Below are positions 1 to 8,526 of a stretch of 9,168 bases of DNA, piece after piece. The notes below the pieces were generated by a model. The model did not search any database, was not told where the DNA came from, and saw nothing but the letters and a program-made list of their open reading frames with translations. The position numbers were made by a program, and so were the translations under genes. Source of the stretch: Paenarthrobacter nitroguajacolicus JCM 14115 (GTDB lineage Bacteria > Actinomycetota > Actinomycetes > Actinomycetales > Micrococcaceae); contig BBFS01000135.1 in the NCBI GenBank assembly GCA_001313365.1, forward strand, positions 1-9,168, given 5' to 3'. The number at the start of each line of letters is the position of its first letter. The stretch's first letter is position 1.

Positions 1-1369
1 GCGCGCCATTTCCGCAGCTCGCGCCGCCTTCGACTCCGGCGTCTGGTCTTCAGTCCCGGCCCCCCCGAGCGCGGCGCGTTCCTGCTCAAAGTCGCAGCGG
101 AACTGCGCGAACGCCGGGAGAAGTTCGCCCGCGCCGAATCCTTGGACACCGGCAAGCGCATCATTGAAAGCCGCATCGACATCGACGACATCGCCGCCTG
201 CTTCGAATACTTCGGGCGTCTCGCCGGGCAGTCTGCCGGCCGGGTGGTCGACGCCGGGGACCCCCCCGCCGTCGTGAGCAAAATAGTCTACGAGCCGGTA
301 GGCGTCTGCGGCTTGATCACGCCATGGAACTACCCGCTGCTGCAGGCGGCGTGGAAGATCGCGCCCGCCCTGGCCGCTGGCTGCACCTTCGTCCTCAAGC
401 CCGCCGAGCTGACCCCGTCCACGGCGATCCTTGCCATGCAGTTGCTGAAGGACCTTGGCCTGCCGGACGGCGTCGCCAACCTCTTGACGGGCCCGGGAGC
501 CCAGGCTGGCGCACCCCTTTCGGAGCACCCCGACATTGATCTGGTCTCCTTCACCGGCGGATTGGAAACCGGCAAGCGCATTGCCGCAGCCGCAGCCGGC
601 ACCGTGAAAAAGGTGGCGCTGGAGCTTGGCGGCAAGAACCCCCAACGTCGTGTTCGCTGACGCTGACTTCGACGCCGCCGTCGACAATGCGCTGAACGGT
701 GCCTTTGTGCATTCAGGACAGGTCTGCTCCGCCGGGGCGCGGCTGGTGGTGGAGGAATCCATCGCCGAACGCTTCGTTGACGAACTGGTCCGTAAGGCAC
801 AGGACATTCGCCTCGGAGGTCCCTTCGATGAGTCCGCCGAAACCGGACCGCTGATCTCCGCGGCCCACCGGGAGAAGGTGGACGCCTACGTCCAGCGTGG
901 CGTGGCCGAAGGCGCACGGCTGCGGTGCGGCGGCGCGGCACCTGAAGGCGAGAAGTTCGACGCCGGCTTCTACTACCAGCCGACCGTCCTGGACCGCGTC
1001 CAAAGGGGGAATGTCGGTAGTCATCGACGAAGCCTTTGGCCCGGTAGTAACAGTGGAAACCTTCCGCACTGAGGACGAAGCCGTAGCCACCGCCAACGAC
1101 ACCATCTACGGATTGGCCGGTGCCGTCTGGACCCAGGATGCCGGCAAGGCCCAGCGGGTAGCGGGCCGTTTGCGGCACGGCACGGTCTGGATCAACGACT
1201 ACCACCCCTACCTTCCCCCAGGCCGAGTGGGGCGGTTTCGGCCAGTCCGGCGTCGGCCGCGAGCTCGGGCCCACCGGATTGGGTGAATACCAGGAAGCCA
1301 AGCACATCTACCAAAACACCAGCCCCCCAGGTGACCGGCTGGTTCGCAGACCACGGCAAGGAGAAATAG
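1..1369 (+). CDS. betB: Betaine-aldehyde dehydrogenase, NAD(P)-dependent ALDH family; 5'-partial, frameshifted
   Basis: Oxidises betaine aldehyde to glycine betaine with NAD(P)+, the second step of choline oxidation, in the cytoplasm. The window opens inside the N-terminal region, so the start is missing. ALDH landmarks appear in order: PWNYP with the oxyanion Asn at 328-330, LELGGK with the general-base Glu at 622-624, GQVCSAG with the catalytic Cys at 725-727, then the C-terminal [14 protein letters not shown] segment. The chain hops frames at C7 60-66, C5 639-643, G5 1005-1009, C5 1215-1219 and C6 1323-1328. Removing one base from each (two from the first) gives a continuous protein of about 455 residues in the window, ending [11 protein letters not shown] with TAG at 1367-1369. 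C7 at 261-267 stays in frame but adds a Pro. The betA partner downstream supports betaine aldehyde as substrate; another aldehyde of the ALDH superfamily cannot be excluded. Confidence 0.88.
1358..1363 (+). promoter_or_regulatory. Ribosome binding site of betA inside the end of betB
   Basis: AAGGAG lies six bases before the ATG at 1370 and is part of the last codons of betB. The betB TAG (1367-1369) directly precedes the betA ATG with no gap, which fixes the betA start and implies co-transcription and probable translational coupling. Confidence 0.75.
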
Positions 1370-3038
1370 ATGCACGTTGACAACATTGAGGACCTCAGCG
1401 AGCGCGGGTTCGATTACGTCATCATCGGCGGAGGATCTGCAGGAGCCGCCGTCGCCGCCCGGCTGAGCGAAGACCCTGCCGTCACCGTGGCCTTGGTGGA
1501 AGCCGGACCTGATGACCGGAACCTGCCGGAGATCCTGCAGCTGGACCGCTGGATGGAGCTGCTGGAATCCGGCTACGACTGGGACTACCCGGTGGAACCG
1601 CAGGAAAACGGCAACTCCTTCATGCGTCACGCCCGCGCCAAGGTGATGGGTGGCTGCTCCAGCCACAACTCCTGCATCGCCTTTTGGGCTCCCCCGCGAA
1701 GACCTGGATGAGTGGGAGTCAAAGTACGGCGCCACCGGCTGGAACGCTGCTGCCGCCTGGCCTTTATACAAGCGCCTGGAAACCAATGAGGACGCCGGCC
1801 CGGATGCTCCCCATCATGGCGATTCCGGTCCTGTGCACTTGATGAACGTTCCCCCCCGAACGATCCCGCCGGAGTCGCGCTCCTTGATGCCTGCGAGCAG
1901 ACCGGCATCCCAAAGGCAAAGTTCAATGACGGCACCACCGTGATCAACGGCGCTAATTTCTTCCAGATCAACCGCCGCTCGGACGGCACGCGTTCCTCCA
2001 GTTCTGTCTCCTATATCCACCCCATCGTCGATCGCGAAAACTTCACGCTGCTGACCGGCCTGCGGGCACGCCAACTGGTGTTCGACGCTGACAAGCGCTG
2101 CACCGGCGTCGACGTTGTGGACTCGGCCTTCGGCCGGACGCACAGGCTCGCGGCGCGTCGCGAGGTCATCCTGTCTACTGGCGCCATCGACTCCCCCAAG
2201 CTCCTCATGCTTTCCGGCATAGGCCCGGCTGCGCATCTGGCGGCGCATGGCATCGAGGTACTGGTGGATTCCCCCCGGCGTCGGCGAGCACCTCCAGGAC
2301 CACCCGGAAGGCGTGGTGCAGTTCGAGGCCAAGCAGCCCATGGTGCAGACCTCCACCCAGTGGTGGGAGATCGGCATCTTCACCCCCACCGAGCCGGGCC
2401 TCGACCGCCCGGACCTGATGATGCACTATGGCTCCGTGCCCTTCGACATGAACACCCTGCGGTACGGCTACCCCCCCACTACGGAGAACGGCTTCAGCCT
2501 CACCCCGAACGTCACGCATGCCCGTTCCCGCGGCACGGTCCGGCTGCGCAGCCGGGACTTCCGCGACAAGCCCATGGTGGACCCCCCGGTACTTCACCGA
2601 TCCTGAAGGGCACGATATGCGCGTCATGGTGGCCGGCATCCGGAAAGCCCGGGAAATTGCCGCGCAACCAGCCATGGCTGAATGGACCGGCCGGGAACTC
2701 TCTCCTGGAATTGAGGCACAGAGCGACGAGGAACTGCAGGATTACATCCGCAAAACGCACAACACCGTCTACCACCCGGTCGGCACAGTCCGTATGGGAC
2801 CAGTGGATGACGACATGTCACCCCCCCTGGATCCGAGCTGCGGGTCAAGGGCGTCACCGGGCTGCGCGTGGCCGATGCCTCCGTCATGCCGGAACACGTC
2901 ACCGTGAACCCCCCCAACATCACAGTGATGATGATTGGCGAACGTTGCGCCGACCTCATTAAGTCTGACCTCGTCCGAGCCAACCGGACGGAGGAAACCA
3001 CGACGGCGGAAGCCGACTTCAGCTTGTCCCTAGCCTGA
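1370..3038 (+). CDS. betA: Choline dehydrogenase, FAD-dependent GMC oxidoreductase; frameshifted
   Basis: Oxidises choline to betaine aldehyde, feeding the dehydrogenase encoded just upstream. The N-terminus carries the FAD Rossmann motif GGGSAG (residues 20-25) with the ribose-binding Glu at residue 44. The first GMC signature follows around [12 protein letters not shown], then the second, [16 protein letters not shown]. The C-terminal catalytic region has [10 protein letters not shown] and [16 protein letters not shown]. Five frame changes interrupt it: C5 1691-1695 (+1), C7 1851-1857 (+2), C6 2271-2276 (+1), C6 2582-2587 (+1), and the 2821-2834 region (net +2, or +3 with a -1 at GGATCC). 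C7 runs at 2471-2477 and 2909-2915 are in frame but seem to add a Pro. Repaired length is about 551 residues, normal for the family, with TGA at 3036-3038. Substrate is inferred from the betB neighbour; GMC enzymes also act on other alcohols. Confidence 0.87.
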
Positions 3039-3092
3039 ACAGGCACCCTGCTTTTAGACCCACGCAACAAACAATGGGGGGGAACAGCCCGA

Positions 3093-3107
3093 GGCACATC
3101 GTGTGCC
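3093..3107 (+). terminator. Possible weak terminator after betA
   Basis: GGCACA-TCG-TGTGCC forms a 6-bp stem with a 3-base loop, and flanking GCC/GGC could extend it past a bulge. It is followed by CCTTTGATTT. It lies 55 bases after the betA stop in the 145-base betA-permease gap. The stem is short and the T tract poor, so it may only attenuate. A G7 run at 3076-3082 is the only other notable item in this gap. Confidence 0.35.
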
Positions 3108-3173
3108 CGGCCTTTGATTTCGACTGCGTCCAACGGCGGCCGCAGGTAATCACCATTCGTGCATGTCTGAATT

Positions 3174-3178
3174 AGGAG
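3174..3178 (+). promoter_or_regulatory. Ribosome binding site choosing the permease start
   Basis: AGGAG sits five bases before the ATG at 3184. An in-frame ATG at 3163 would give seven extra residues but lacks a comparable Shine-Dalgarno, so 3184 is preferred. Confidence 0.6.
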
Positions 3179-3183
3179 TTCGA

Positions 3184-4762
3184 ATGTTAGAACCCAGCAA
3201 AATAGGACCGTGTAAAAGCGATGCCAGTGGAATGGACGAGTTTGGCTATGCCCAAACCCTTGACCGCAGCATCGGTAAGTTTGCAAGCTTCGCCGCCGGC
3301 GTCAGCTACATCTCCATCCTCACCGGCGTTTTTCAACTGTTTTACTTCGGATTTTCGACGGCGGGACCCGCCTACGCCTGGTCGTGGCCCATCGTCTTCG
3401 TCGGCCAGCTCATGGTCGCCCTATGCTTTGCGGAACTGGCCGGACGCTATCCCGTGGCCGGATCGGTGTACAACTGGGCAAAAAGGCTCTCGACCGGAAC
3501 ATGGGCCTGGTTGGCGGGCTGGTTGCTGCTGTTGTCCTCGATCATGGCCCTGGGGTCCGTGGCCCTGGCCCTCCAAATCACCTTGCCGCAGATCTGGAGC
3601 GGTTTCCAACTGGTAGGCGACGGAACAGGTCCTTACGACTTCGCCGTCAACGGGGGGGTCGTCCTGGCCAGTATCATGATCGGCATTTCCACGCTCATCA
3701 ACGCGTTCGGCGTGAAACTCATGACCATGATCAACAGCGTGGGTGTGTTCGTGGAACTCGTTGCGGCCGTCCTGCTCATTGCCGCACTCATCTGGCATTC
3801 CGTCCGCGGACCGGAAGTCCTCCTGGACACGGCTGGATTCGGTGAAGAGCATCCATTGGCTTCTTCGGAGTGTTCCTCATCGCCGCTATGGCTTCCGGCT
3901 ACGTCATGTACGGATTCGACACCGCAAGTTCCTTGGGTGAAGAGACCAAGGACCCGAAGCGCACGGCTCCCAGGGCGATCCTGCGCGCCGTTACGGCGTC
4001 CTTCCTCCTGGGTGGTCTGCTCCTTCTGGGCGGAATCCTGGCCGCCCCCGATCTTTCCGACCCCAAGCTCGGAGCCGCCGATGGCGGGCTGCAGTACATT
4101 GTGTTGTCGGTGCTGGGCGGCCCGTTCGGCAAGGCGTTCCTGGCGTGCATCGTCGTGGCTGTAGTGGTCTGTACTCTTGCCGTTCATGCAGCGGCTATCC
4201 GGATGATGTTTGCCATGGCCAGGGACAACAACCTTCCTTCAGCCGTCAGCTCAGCAAAGTGCACCCCCCCACCCGTAAAACCCCCCCACAGTGGCTGCCA
4301 TCGTTATTGGCGTGGTGGCAGTGATTCCGCTGATCGTCAACATCTCGCAGCCAGCCATCTTCACCATTCTGTCCAGCATCAGCATCGTCCTGATCTACCT
4401 GTCCTACCTGCTGGTGACAGTGCCCTTGCTGCGGCGCCGGTTCCTGAAGAAGTGGCCCTTGCAGGACGACGGATCAGAACCGGGATTCAGCTCGGCAAAT
4501 GGGGGGGGCTCCCCGTGAACATCCTGGCCGTGCTGTGGGGGGGCGGCGCGATGACGTTGAACCTCGTGTGGCCGCGGCCGGAGATCTACAACTCAGTACC
4601 GCCCTTCGAGTGGTACCTGCAATGGGGGGGTGGCGTCATCTTTGTCGCAACGGTCATCATCGGCGGAACGCTCCTCTACCGCCTCCGTATCAGGCATCGG
4701 ACAGGAGTCCTGGCCGAGCACGCAGCCCTGGTCACGCCTGAGGAGTCCCCCCCAAGTGGTAG
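3184..4762 (+). CDS. APC-superfamily amino acid/amine permease; frameshifted
   Basis: Integral membrane transporter, probably of about 12 helices, of the amino acid-polyamine-organocation superfamily. Hydrophobic segments run from SYISILTGVFQLFYFGF to the C-terminal VIFVATVIIGGTLLY. The family hallmark ELAGRYPVAGSVYNWAKRL follows the second helix, and a YGFDTASSLGEETKDPKR loop typical of amine/amino acid permeases lies mid-protein. Frame changes: GG 3858-3859 (one G lost), CC 4236-4237 (one C lost), C7 4281-4287 (+2), single C 4491 (one C lost) and C7 4747-4753 (+2). In-frame G/C runs at 3652, 4264, 4501, 4537 and 4624 appear three bases too long. After repair the protein is about 520 residues and stops at TAG 4760-4762, before the hairpin; the uncorrected frame would run through the hairpin. 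Its position after betBA suggests choline or a related amine as cargo, but the sequence does not settle the substrate. Confidence 0.82.
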
Positions 4763-4801
4763 CTCAAAGCTCCTAGCCACGGGGCTATCTCTCACTTCCA
4801 A

Positions 4802-4844
4802 CGAGCATCCCTTCGCCGACGTTCAACCGGCGAAGGGATGCTCG
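4802..4844. terminator. Bidirectional hairpin terminator between convergent genes
   Basis: CGAGCATCCCTTCGCCG (4802-4818) and its exact reverse complement (4828-4844) make a 17-bp perfect stem with a 9-base loop. It lies 39 bases past the permease stop and 25 bases past the stop of the converging acyl-CoA dehydrogenase gene. No clear T tract follows on either side, which is common for strong actinobacterial terminators. Confidence 0.8.
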
Positions 4845-4869
4845 CTGCGTATTGCACCAACTGGCGTCC

Positions 4870-6088
4870 TCAGACGAACGCCGACTTCCCCCCCGTCACC
4901 GCGCGGGCCACGATCATGGAGTTGATCTCGTAGCTGCCTTCGTACGTGTACAGAATCTCTGCGTCGCCGAAGAGCTTGGCCATCTCGTAGTCGGTGGTGA
5001 TCCCGTTCCCACCCAACAAAGAACGGCCCATGGCAACGGACGAACGGGCGAGCCGGGTAGTGGTGGCTTTGCACATGGCAGCCTGCACCATCTCGAGCTT
5101 CCCGGCCTGCTGGATCCGGGCGAGTTCAACCATCATGGACAGTGAAGCGTTGGCATTGCCCAGAATGTCGGCGAGCTGCTGCTGCACCAGCTGGAAGCGG
5201 GCCAGCTCTTTGCCGAACTGCCGGCGCTCCAAAGCGTATGAACGGGCGATATCAAAGGCGGCCAATTGAATTCCCGCAGCTTGCCAGCCCACCCATGCCC
5301 GGGAATCACGCAAGAGGTCATTAGCGCGGGAAAACTCCGTGGCACCCGGCAGGAGGTTTTCCAAAGGAATGCGCACCTCGTCCAACACGATGTCCGCATT
5401 CTGCATGATGCGCAGGCCGATCTTGTTGGAGATCTTGGTGGCTGAGTAGCCGGGGCGGTCCGTCTCGACGATGAAGCCTTGATGTGTCCGTCAGCCTCGT
5501 CGCGAGCCCAAACGAGGCAAAATCGGCAATCGTGCCGGCCCCTATCCATCGCTTGGCACCGTTGATGACCCAATCGCCGCCGTCGCGTCGCGCCGTCGTC
5601 GAGAGTCCTCCGGCGATGTCCGATCCGTGATCCGGTTCTGTCAGCGCGAAGGCACCCAGTTGGCTGAAAGCTCCAGACCAGGCAGCCATTTGCGTTTCTG
5701 TTCAGGGGAACCGAGCTCGTCAATCATTCCGACAATGAGCTCATTGTGGATGCCCACCAGCGCCGAAAGGGACACATCCGCCCGCGCGACCTCGGTGTAC
5801 ATGAGGCCCTTGAACAGCTTTGAGGAGCCGTCCGTCTGCAGCCCACCCAGCCCGAACTTGGCCATGTCAGCCAGCAGCCCGAACGGAAATTCTTCCCGGT
5901 TCCAGTAGTCGATGCTCGCAGCCCGGATCCGTGTTTGCAGGAACTCCCTGATCTCGAGATACCGTGCACGCTCCCCCAGCTGGGAGCAGGTCAATGACGT
6001 GCATTAAGTCCGCCTCCGGATAAGGAGGCAGGACGCGTTCTGGTGCCGCACCGCTGGTAACGGTGCCGGCAGCTTTTTCGTCGAGCAT
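4870..6088 (-). CDS. Acyl-CoA dehydrogenase, glutaryl-CoA dehydrogenase-like branch; frameshifted
   Basis: FAD enzyme expected to introduce the alpha-beta double bond into an acyl-CoA in the cytoplasm. Seen in order: N-terminal helical domain ([14 protein letters not shown]), [12 protein letters not shown] and [11 protein letters not shown] of the flavin-binding middle domain, [28 protein letters not shown], and [12 protein letters not shown], whose Glu (4939-4941) aligns with the catalytic base of glutaryl-CoA dehydrogenase. Frame changes: C5 5973-5977 (+1), near C5671, near GG 5516-5517 and near CC 5477-5478 (each -1). C7 at 4888-4894 adds a Gly near the C-terminus. Repaired length is about 405 residues, normal for the family. 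ATG 6088 is chosen because GAAGGGGGGG lies just upstream; an upstream ATG is out of frame as written. The carboxylate-binding Arg of true glutaryl-CoA dehydrogenases seems absent, so a monocarboxylic acyl-CoA is more likely. Confidence 0.85.
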
Positions 6089-6091
6089 TAG

Positions 6092-6102
6092 ACCCCCCCT
6101 TC
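6092..6102 (-). promoter_or_regulatory. Purine-rich ribosome binding site of the acyl-CoA dehydrogenase gene
   Basis: Read on the minus strand, GAAGGGGGGGT precedes the ATG at 6088. The G7 run (6093-6099) probably has an inflated length like others here, so the true spacing is uncertain. Confidence 0.5.
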
Positions 6103-6122
6103 GTCATGTCCCGCATGGGCTC

Positions 6123-6151
6123 TTCCAAACCCTTGGATGTCCTAGTATATT
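6123..6151 (+). promoter_or_regulatory. Candidate promoter for the acyl-CoA ligase-marR operon
   Basis: TTCCAA (6123-6128) and TATATT (6146-6151), 17 bases apart, resemble weak -35/-10 elements in the only AT-rich island of the intergenic region. Transcription would start near 6158, within the inverted repeat 6157-6170. Confidence 0.35.
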
Positions 6152-6174
6152 GCAAGGTGATGTGGATCACTAGG
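6141..6174. promoter_or_regulatory. Operator-like nested inverted repeats
   Basis: A perfect inverted repeat GTGAT-N4-ATCAC (6157-6170) sits inside outer arms CCTAGT (6141-6146) and ACTAGG (6169-6174). It lies between divergent genes and over the candidate promoter elements of both. A MarR protein encoded in the rightward operon is the obvious candidate binder, by inference only. Confidence 0.5.
6144..6172 (-). promoter_or_regulatory. Candidate promoter for the divergent acyl-CoA dehydrogenase gene
   Basis: On the minus strand TATACT (6149 to 6144) is a good -10 match. A poor -35 match, TAGTGA (6172 to 6167), lies 17 bases upstream. It overlaps the plus-strand candidate promoter, so one bound protein could control both directions. 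Confidence 0.35.
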
Positions 6175-6181
6175 CGGGAAG

Positions 6182-6199
6182 CCCGGCGATGATGCCGGG
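6182..6199 (+). other. Small hairpin in the acyl-CoA ligase leader
   Basis: CCCGGC-GATGAT-GCCGGG is a perfect 6-bp stem with a 6-base loop, 23 bases upstream of the ligase ATG and just before its ribosome binding site. It could affect mRNA stability or translation; no known riboswitch form is recognised. Confidence 0.35.
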
Positions 6200-6211
6200 A
6201 ACCCGAAGGCG

Positions 6212-6219
6212 AAAGGCGG
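6212..6219 (+). promoter_or_regulatory. Ribosome binding site of the acyl-CoA ligase
   Basis: AAAGGCGG ends three bases before the ATG at 6223 and supports that start. Confidence 0.5.
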
Positions 6220-6222
6220 ACT

Positions 6223-7954
6223 ATGACAGTCACAGAAGACTTCCGTGCGGCCCGCGATCGGCTCCTGGAGCTGCGCGAGGACTACAAGCAGGCGCACGCA
6301 GAATTCCAATGGCCGCGCTTTGAGGAGTTCAACTTCGCACTTGACTGGTTCGACCAGATCGCCGCCGACGAAACCAGGGGGGGCCGCCATCCCGCGCTGG
6401 TCATCGTGGAACAGGACGGCAGTTCAACCCGGCGCACCTTCAAGGACCTCTCCCGGAGGTCCTCCCAACTCGCCAACTGGCTGCGGGACCAAGGCGTCAA
6501 GCGCGGCGAGCACATGATCATCATGCTCGGCAACCAGGTTGAGCTGTGGGAACTCATGCTGGCAGGCATCAAGCTGGGCATCGTCATGATCCCCCCCACC
6601 ACCACCCTCATGGGCGCCGCGATCTCCAGGACCGGGTGGAGCGAGGCGGGGCCACCTGGGTGGCTGCAGGAAGCGCCAACATCGGCAAATTCTCCGATGT
6701 CGAGGGCGATTACACACTGATTGAGGTCGGCTCAGGTAGCACCAACGCGGACGCTAAGCAGTACTCGGATTCGTACGACGCCGGTACGGACTTCACGCCC
6801 GATGCGCCCACTCGCGCCGACGAGACACTGCTGCTTTACTTCACGTCCGGCACCACCTCACGGGCGAAACTCGTGGAGCACACGCACACGTCCTATCCTG
6901 TGGGCCACTTGTCCACTATGTACTGGATCGGCCTGGAACCGGGCGACGTCCACCTGAATGTCGCCTCCCCCCCCGGCTGGGCAAAGCACGCTTGGTCCAA
7001 CGTCTTCACGCCGTGGATCGCCGAGCTACCGTCTTCATTTACAACTACCAACGCTTCGACGCTGCGGCCCTCATGGAACAGATGGGCCGCGAAGGCGTCA
7101 CGAGTTTCTGCGCCCCCCCACCCACTGTCTGGCGCATGCTCATCCAGCCGACCTCACCCAACTCACCACCCCCGCCACTCAAGGTGGTCTCTGCCGGCGA
7201 ACCACTCAACGCCGAAGTTATCGGCCAGGTGGAGGAAGCCTGGGGGAGTCACCATCCGTGACGGCTTCGGCCAAACCGAATCCACGGTCCAGATCGCCAA
7301 CACGCCTGCGCAGCCGGTGAAGATCGGCTCCATGGGACGGCCACTGCCGGGATACGACGTGGTCCTGGTGGACCCGCTCACCGGGCAGGAATCCGACGAC
7401 GGCGAACTCTGCTTGCGCTTGGACCCCCCCGTCCCGTGGGACTCATGAAGAGCTACTTCGGCGACGAAGCCAAGACGGCCGAAGCCTTCCGCGATGGCTA
7501 CTATCACACGGGCGACATGGCGAGCCGGGATTCCGACGGCGTCATTACTTACGTCGGCCGGGATGACGACGTCTTCAAGTCCTCCGACTATCGATTGTCG
7601 CCTTTCGAACTCGAAAGCGTCCTGATCGAACACCCGGCAGTGGCGGAGGCCGCCGTCGTACCTTCGCCTGACGCTGTAAAGCTGTCGGTGCCCAAGGCGT
7701 TTGTGGTGTTGGCTGCCGGCTATGAAGCCGGCCCGGCGGTCGCAGAGGACATTCTCAGGTACTGCCGTGAGCATTTGGCGCCGTTCAAGCGCATCCGGCG
7801 GCTCGAATTTGGGGAGCTGCCCAAGACGATTTCCGGCAAGATCAGGCGGGTGGAGCTGCGTGGGACGGAAGTCGCCCGGCACGGCGACGGCCCGCTGCCC
7901 GCAGGTTTGGGCGTCGAATACACCGAGGAAGAGTTCCCGAATCTGAAAGACTAG
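6223..7954 (+). CDS. AMP-forming acyl-CoA ligase (AMP-binding enzyme); frameshifted
   Basis: Activates a carboxylic acid with ATP to an acyl-adenylate, then to the acyl-CoA. ANL-superfamily motifs occur in order: YFTSGTTSRAKLVEHT (phosphate-binding loop, from about 6837), SFCAPPTVWRML, IRDGFGQTES (about 7254-7283), YYHTGD with the ribose-binding Asp (about 7500), YVGRDDDVFKSSDYRLSPFELE, and PKTISGKIRR with the C-terminal catalytic Lys (about 7838). Frame changes: near G6621, G7025 and G7150 (each one G lost), C5 7169-7173 (+1), G5 7242-7246 (+1), C7 7424-7430 (+2). Runs at 6377, 6590, 6967 and 7113 look three bases long in frame. Repaired length is about 572-576 residues. The signature resembles the acetyl/medium-chain acyl-CoA synthetase group; the acid is unknown. 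It shares an operon with marR, 42 bases downstream, and faces the divergent acyl-CoA dehydrogenase. Confidence 0.86.
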
Positions 7955-7985
7955 CCAACCAATACACCAAGCTATTCCGGCAACC

Positions 7986-7993
7986 GAAGGAGG
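7986..7993 (+). promoter_or_regulatory. Ribosome binding site of the marR gene
   Basis: GAAGGAGG is a near-perfect Shine-Dalgarno three bases before ATG 7997, so that start is preferred over the internal ATG at 8085. The spacing is tight. Confidence 0.6.
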
Positions 7994-7996
7994 CCC

Positions 7997-8510
7997 ATGG
8001 GCACCCCCCTCCCCCCGCGACCCCATCGCCGACGCCCAACGAAACTGGGAACGGCATGGTTGGGGGGGCGATGTCGCTGCGCCCATGGCTGCCATCACCG
8101 CGATCATGCGCACGCAGCAGATCCTCCTGGCGCGCATCGAAACGGTGCTCAAGCCGTTCGGGCTGACGTTCGCGCGCTACGAACTGTTGGCGTTGCTGAG
8201 CTTCGCCCGCAGCGGTGCGCTGCCCATGAACAAAGCCAGCGCGCTCTTGCAGGTTCACCCGACGTCGGTGACCAACGCCGTCGACCGCTTGGAGAAAGCC
8301 GCCTGGTGGCCCGTTCCCCGCACCCAACGGACGGGCGCACGACCCTCATCGAACTCACCGCAGAGGGACGCACCCTCGCCAAAAAAGCGACGGCGGCCCT
8401 CAACGCCGAGGTTTTTGGCAAGTCAGGCTTCGGGCCCGATGACGTCGATCACCTCATCCGTGTACTGGGCACCTTCCGCAGGGACGCCGGGGGACTTCAC
8501 GGAGGAATAG
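7997..8510 (+). CDS. MarR-family transcriptional regulator; frameshifted
   Basis: DNA-binding regulator with the MarR winged helix-turn-helix. After a roughly 30-residue N-terminal extension come a helical dimerisation segment ([20 protein letters not shown]), [10 protein letters not shown], the recognition-helix region [23 protein letters not shown], and the wing [22 protein letters not shown], whose DGR turn is typical of MarR. Frame changes: the C6/C6 pair 8004-8016 (net +1), near G8301 (one G lost) and G5 8489-8493 (+1). G7 8062-8068 is in frame but adds a Gly. Repaired length is about 170 residues, ending RRDAGDFTEE with TAG 8508-8510. Family members often bind a palindrome near their own operon and release it on ligand binding. 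Here the acid or CoA thioester handled by the neighbouring ligase is a plausible ligand. The gene lies 42 bases after the ligase stop, so co-transcription is likely. Confidence 0.83.
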
Positions 8511-8526
8511 GACGTCAACGAGCTTT

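Noticed and set aside
330..1307. A 325-codon minus-strand open frame opposite betB
   Set aside because: It is an antisense shadow: Arg/Pro/Ser-rich, no recognisable domain, and fully overlapped by conserved aldehyde dehydrogenase motifs on the plus strand.
2271..2276. Programmed ribosomal frameshifting at C/G runs
   Set aside because: Several shifts per gene in differing directions would be required, with no consistent slippery heptamer or downstream structure.
1814..2675. Long minus-strand open frames opposite betA (1814-2389 and 2205-2675)
   Set aside because: GC-rich third positions create them; betA motifs on the other strand explain the sequence.
3163..3183. Permease start at the earlier in-frame ATG 3163
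   Set aside because: AGGAG at 3174-3178 is well spaced for ATG 3184 and lies within the extension that the earlier start would require.
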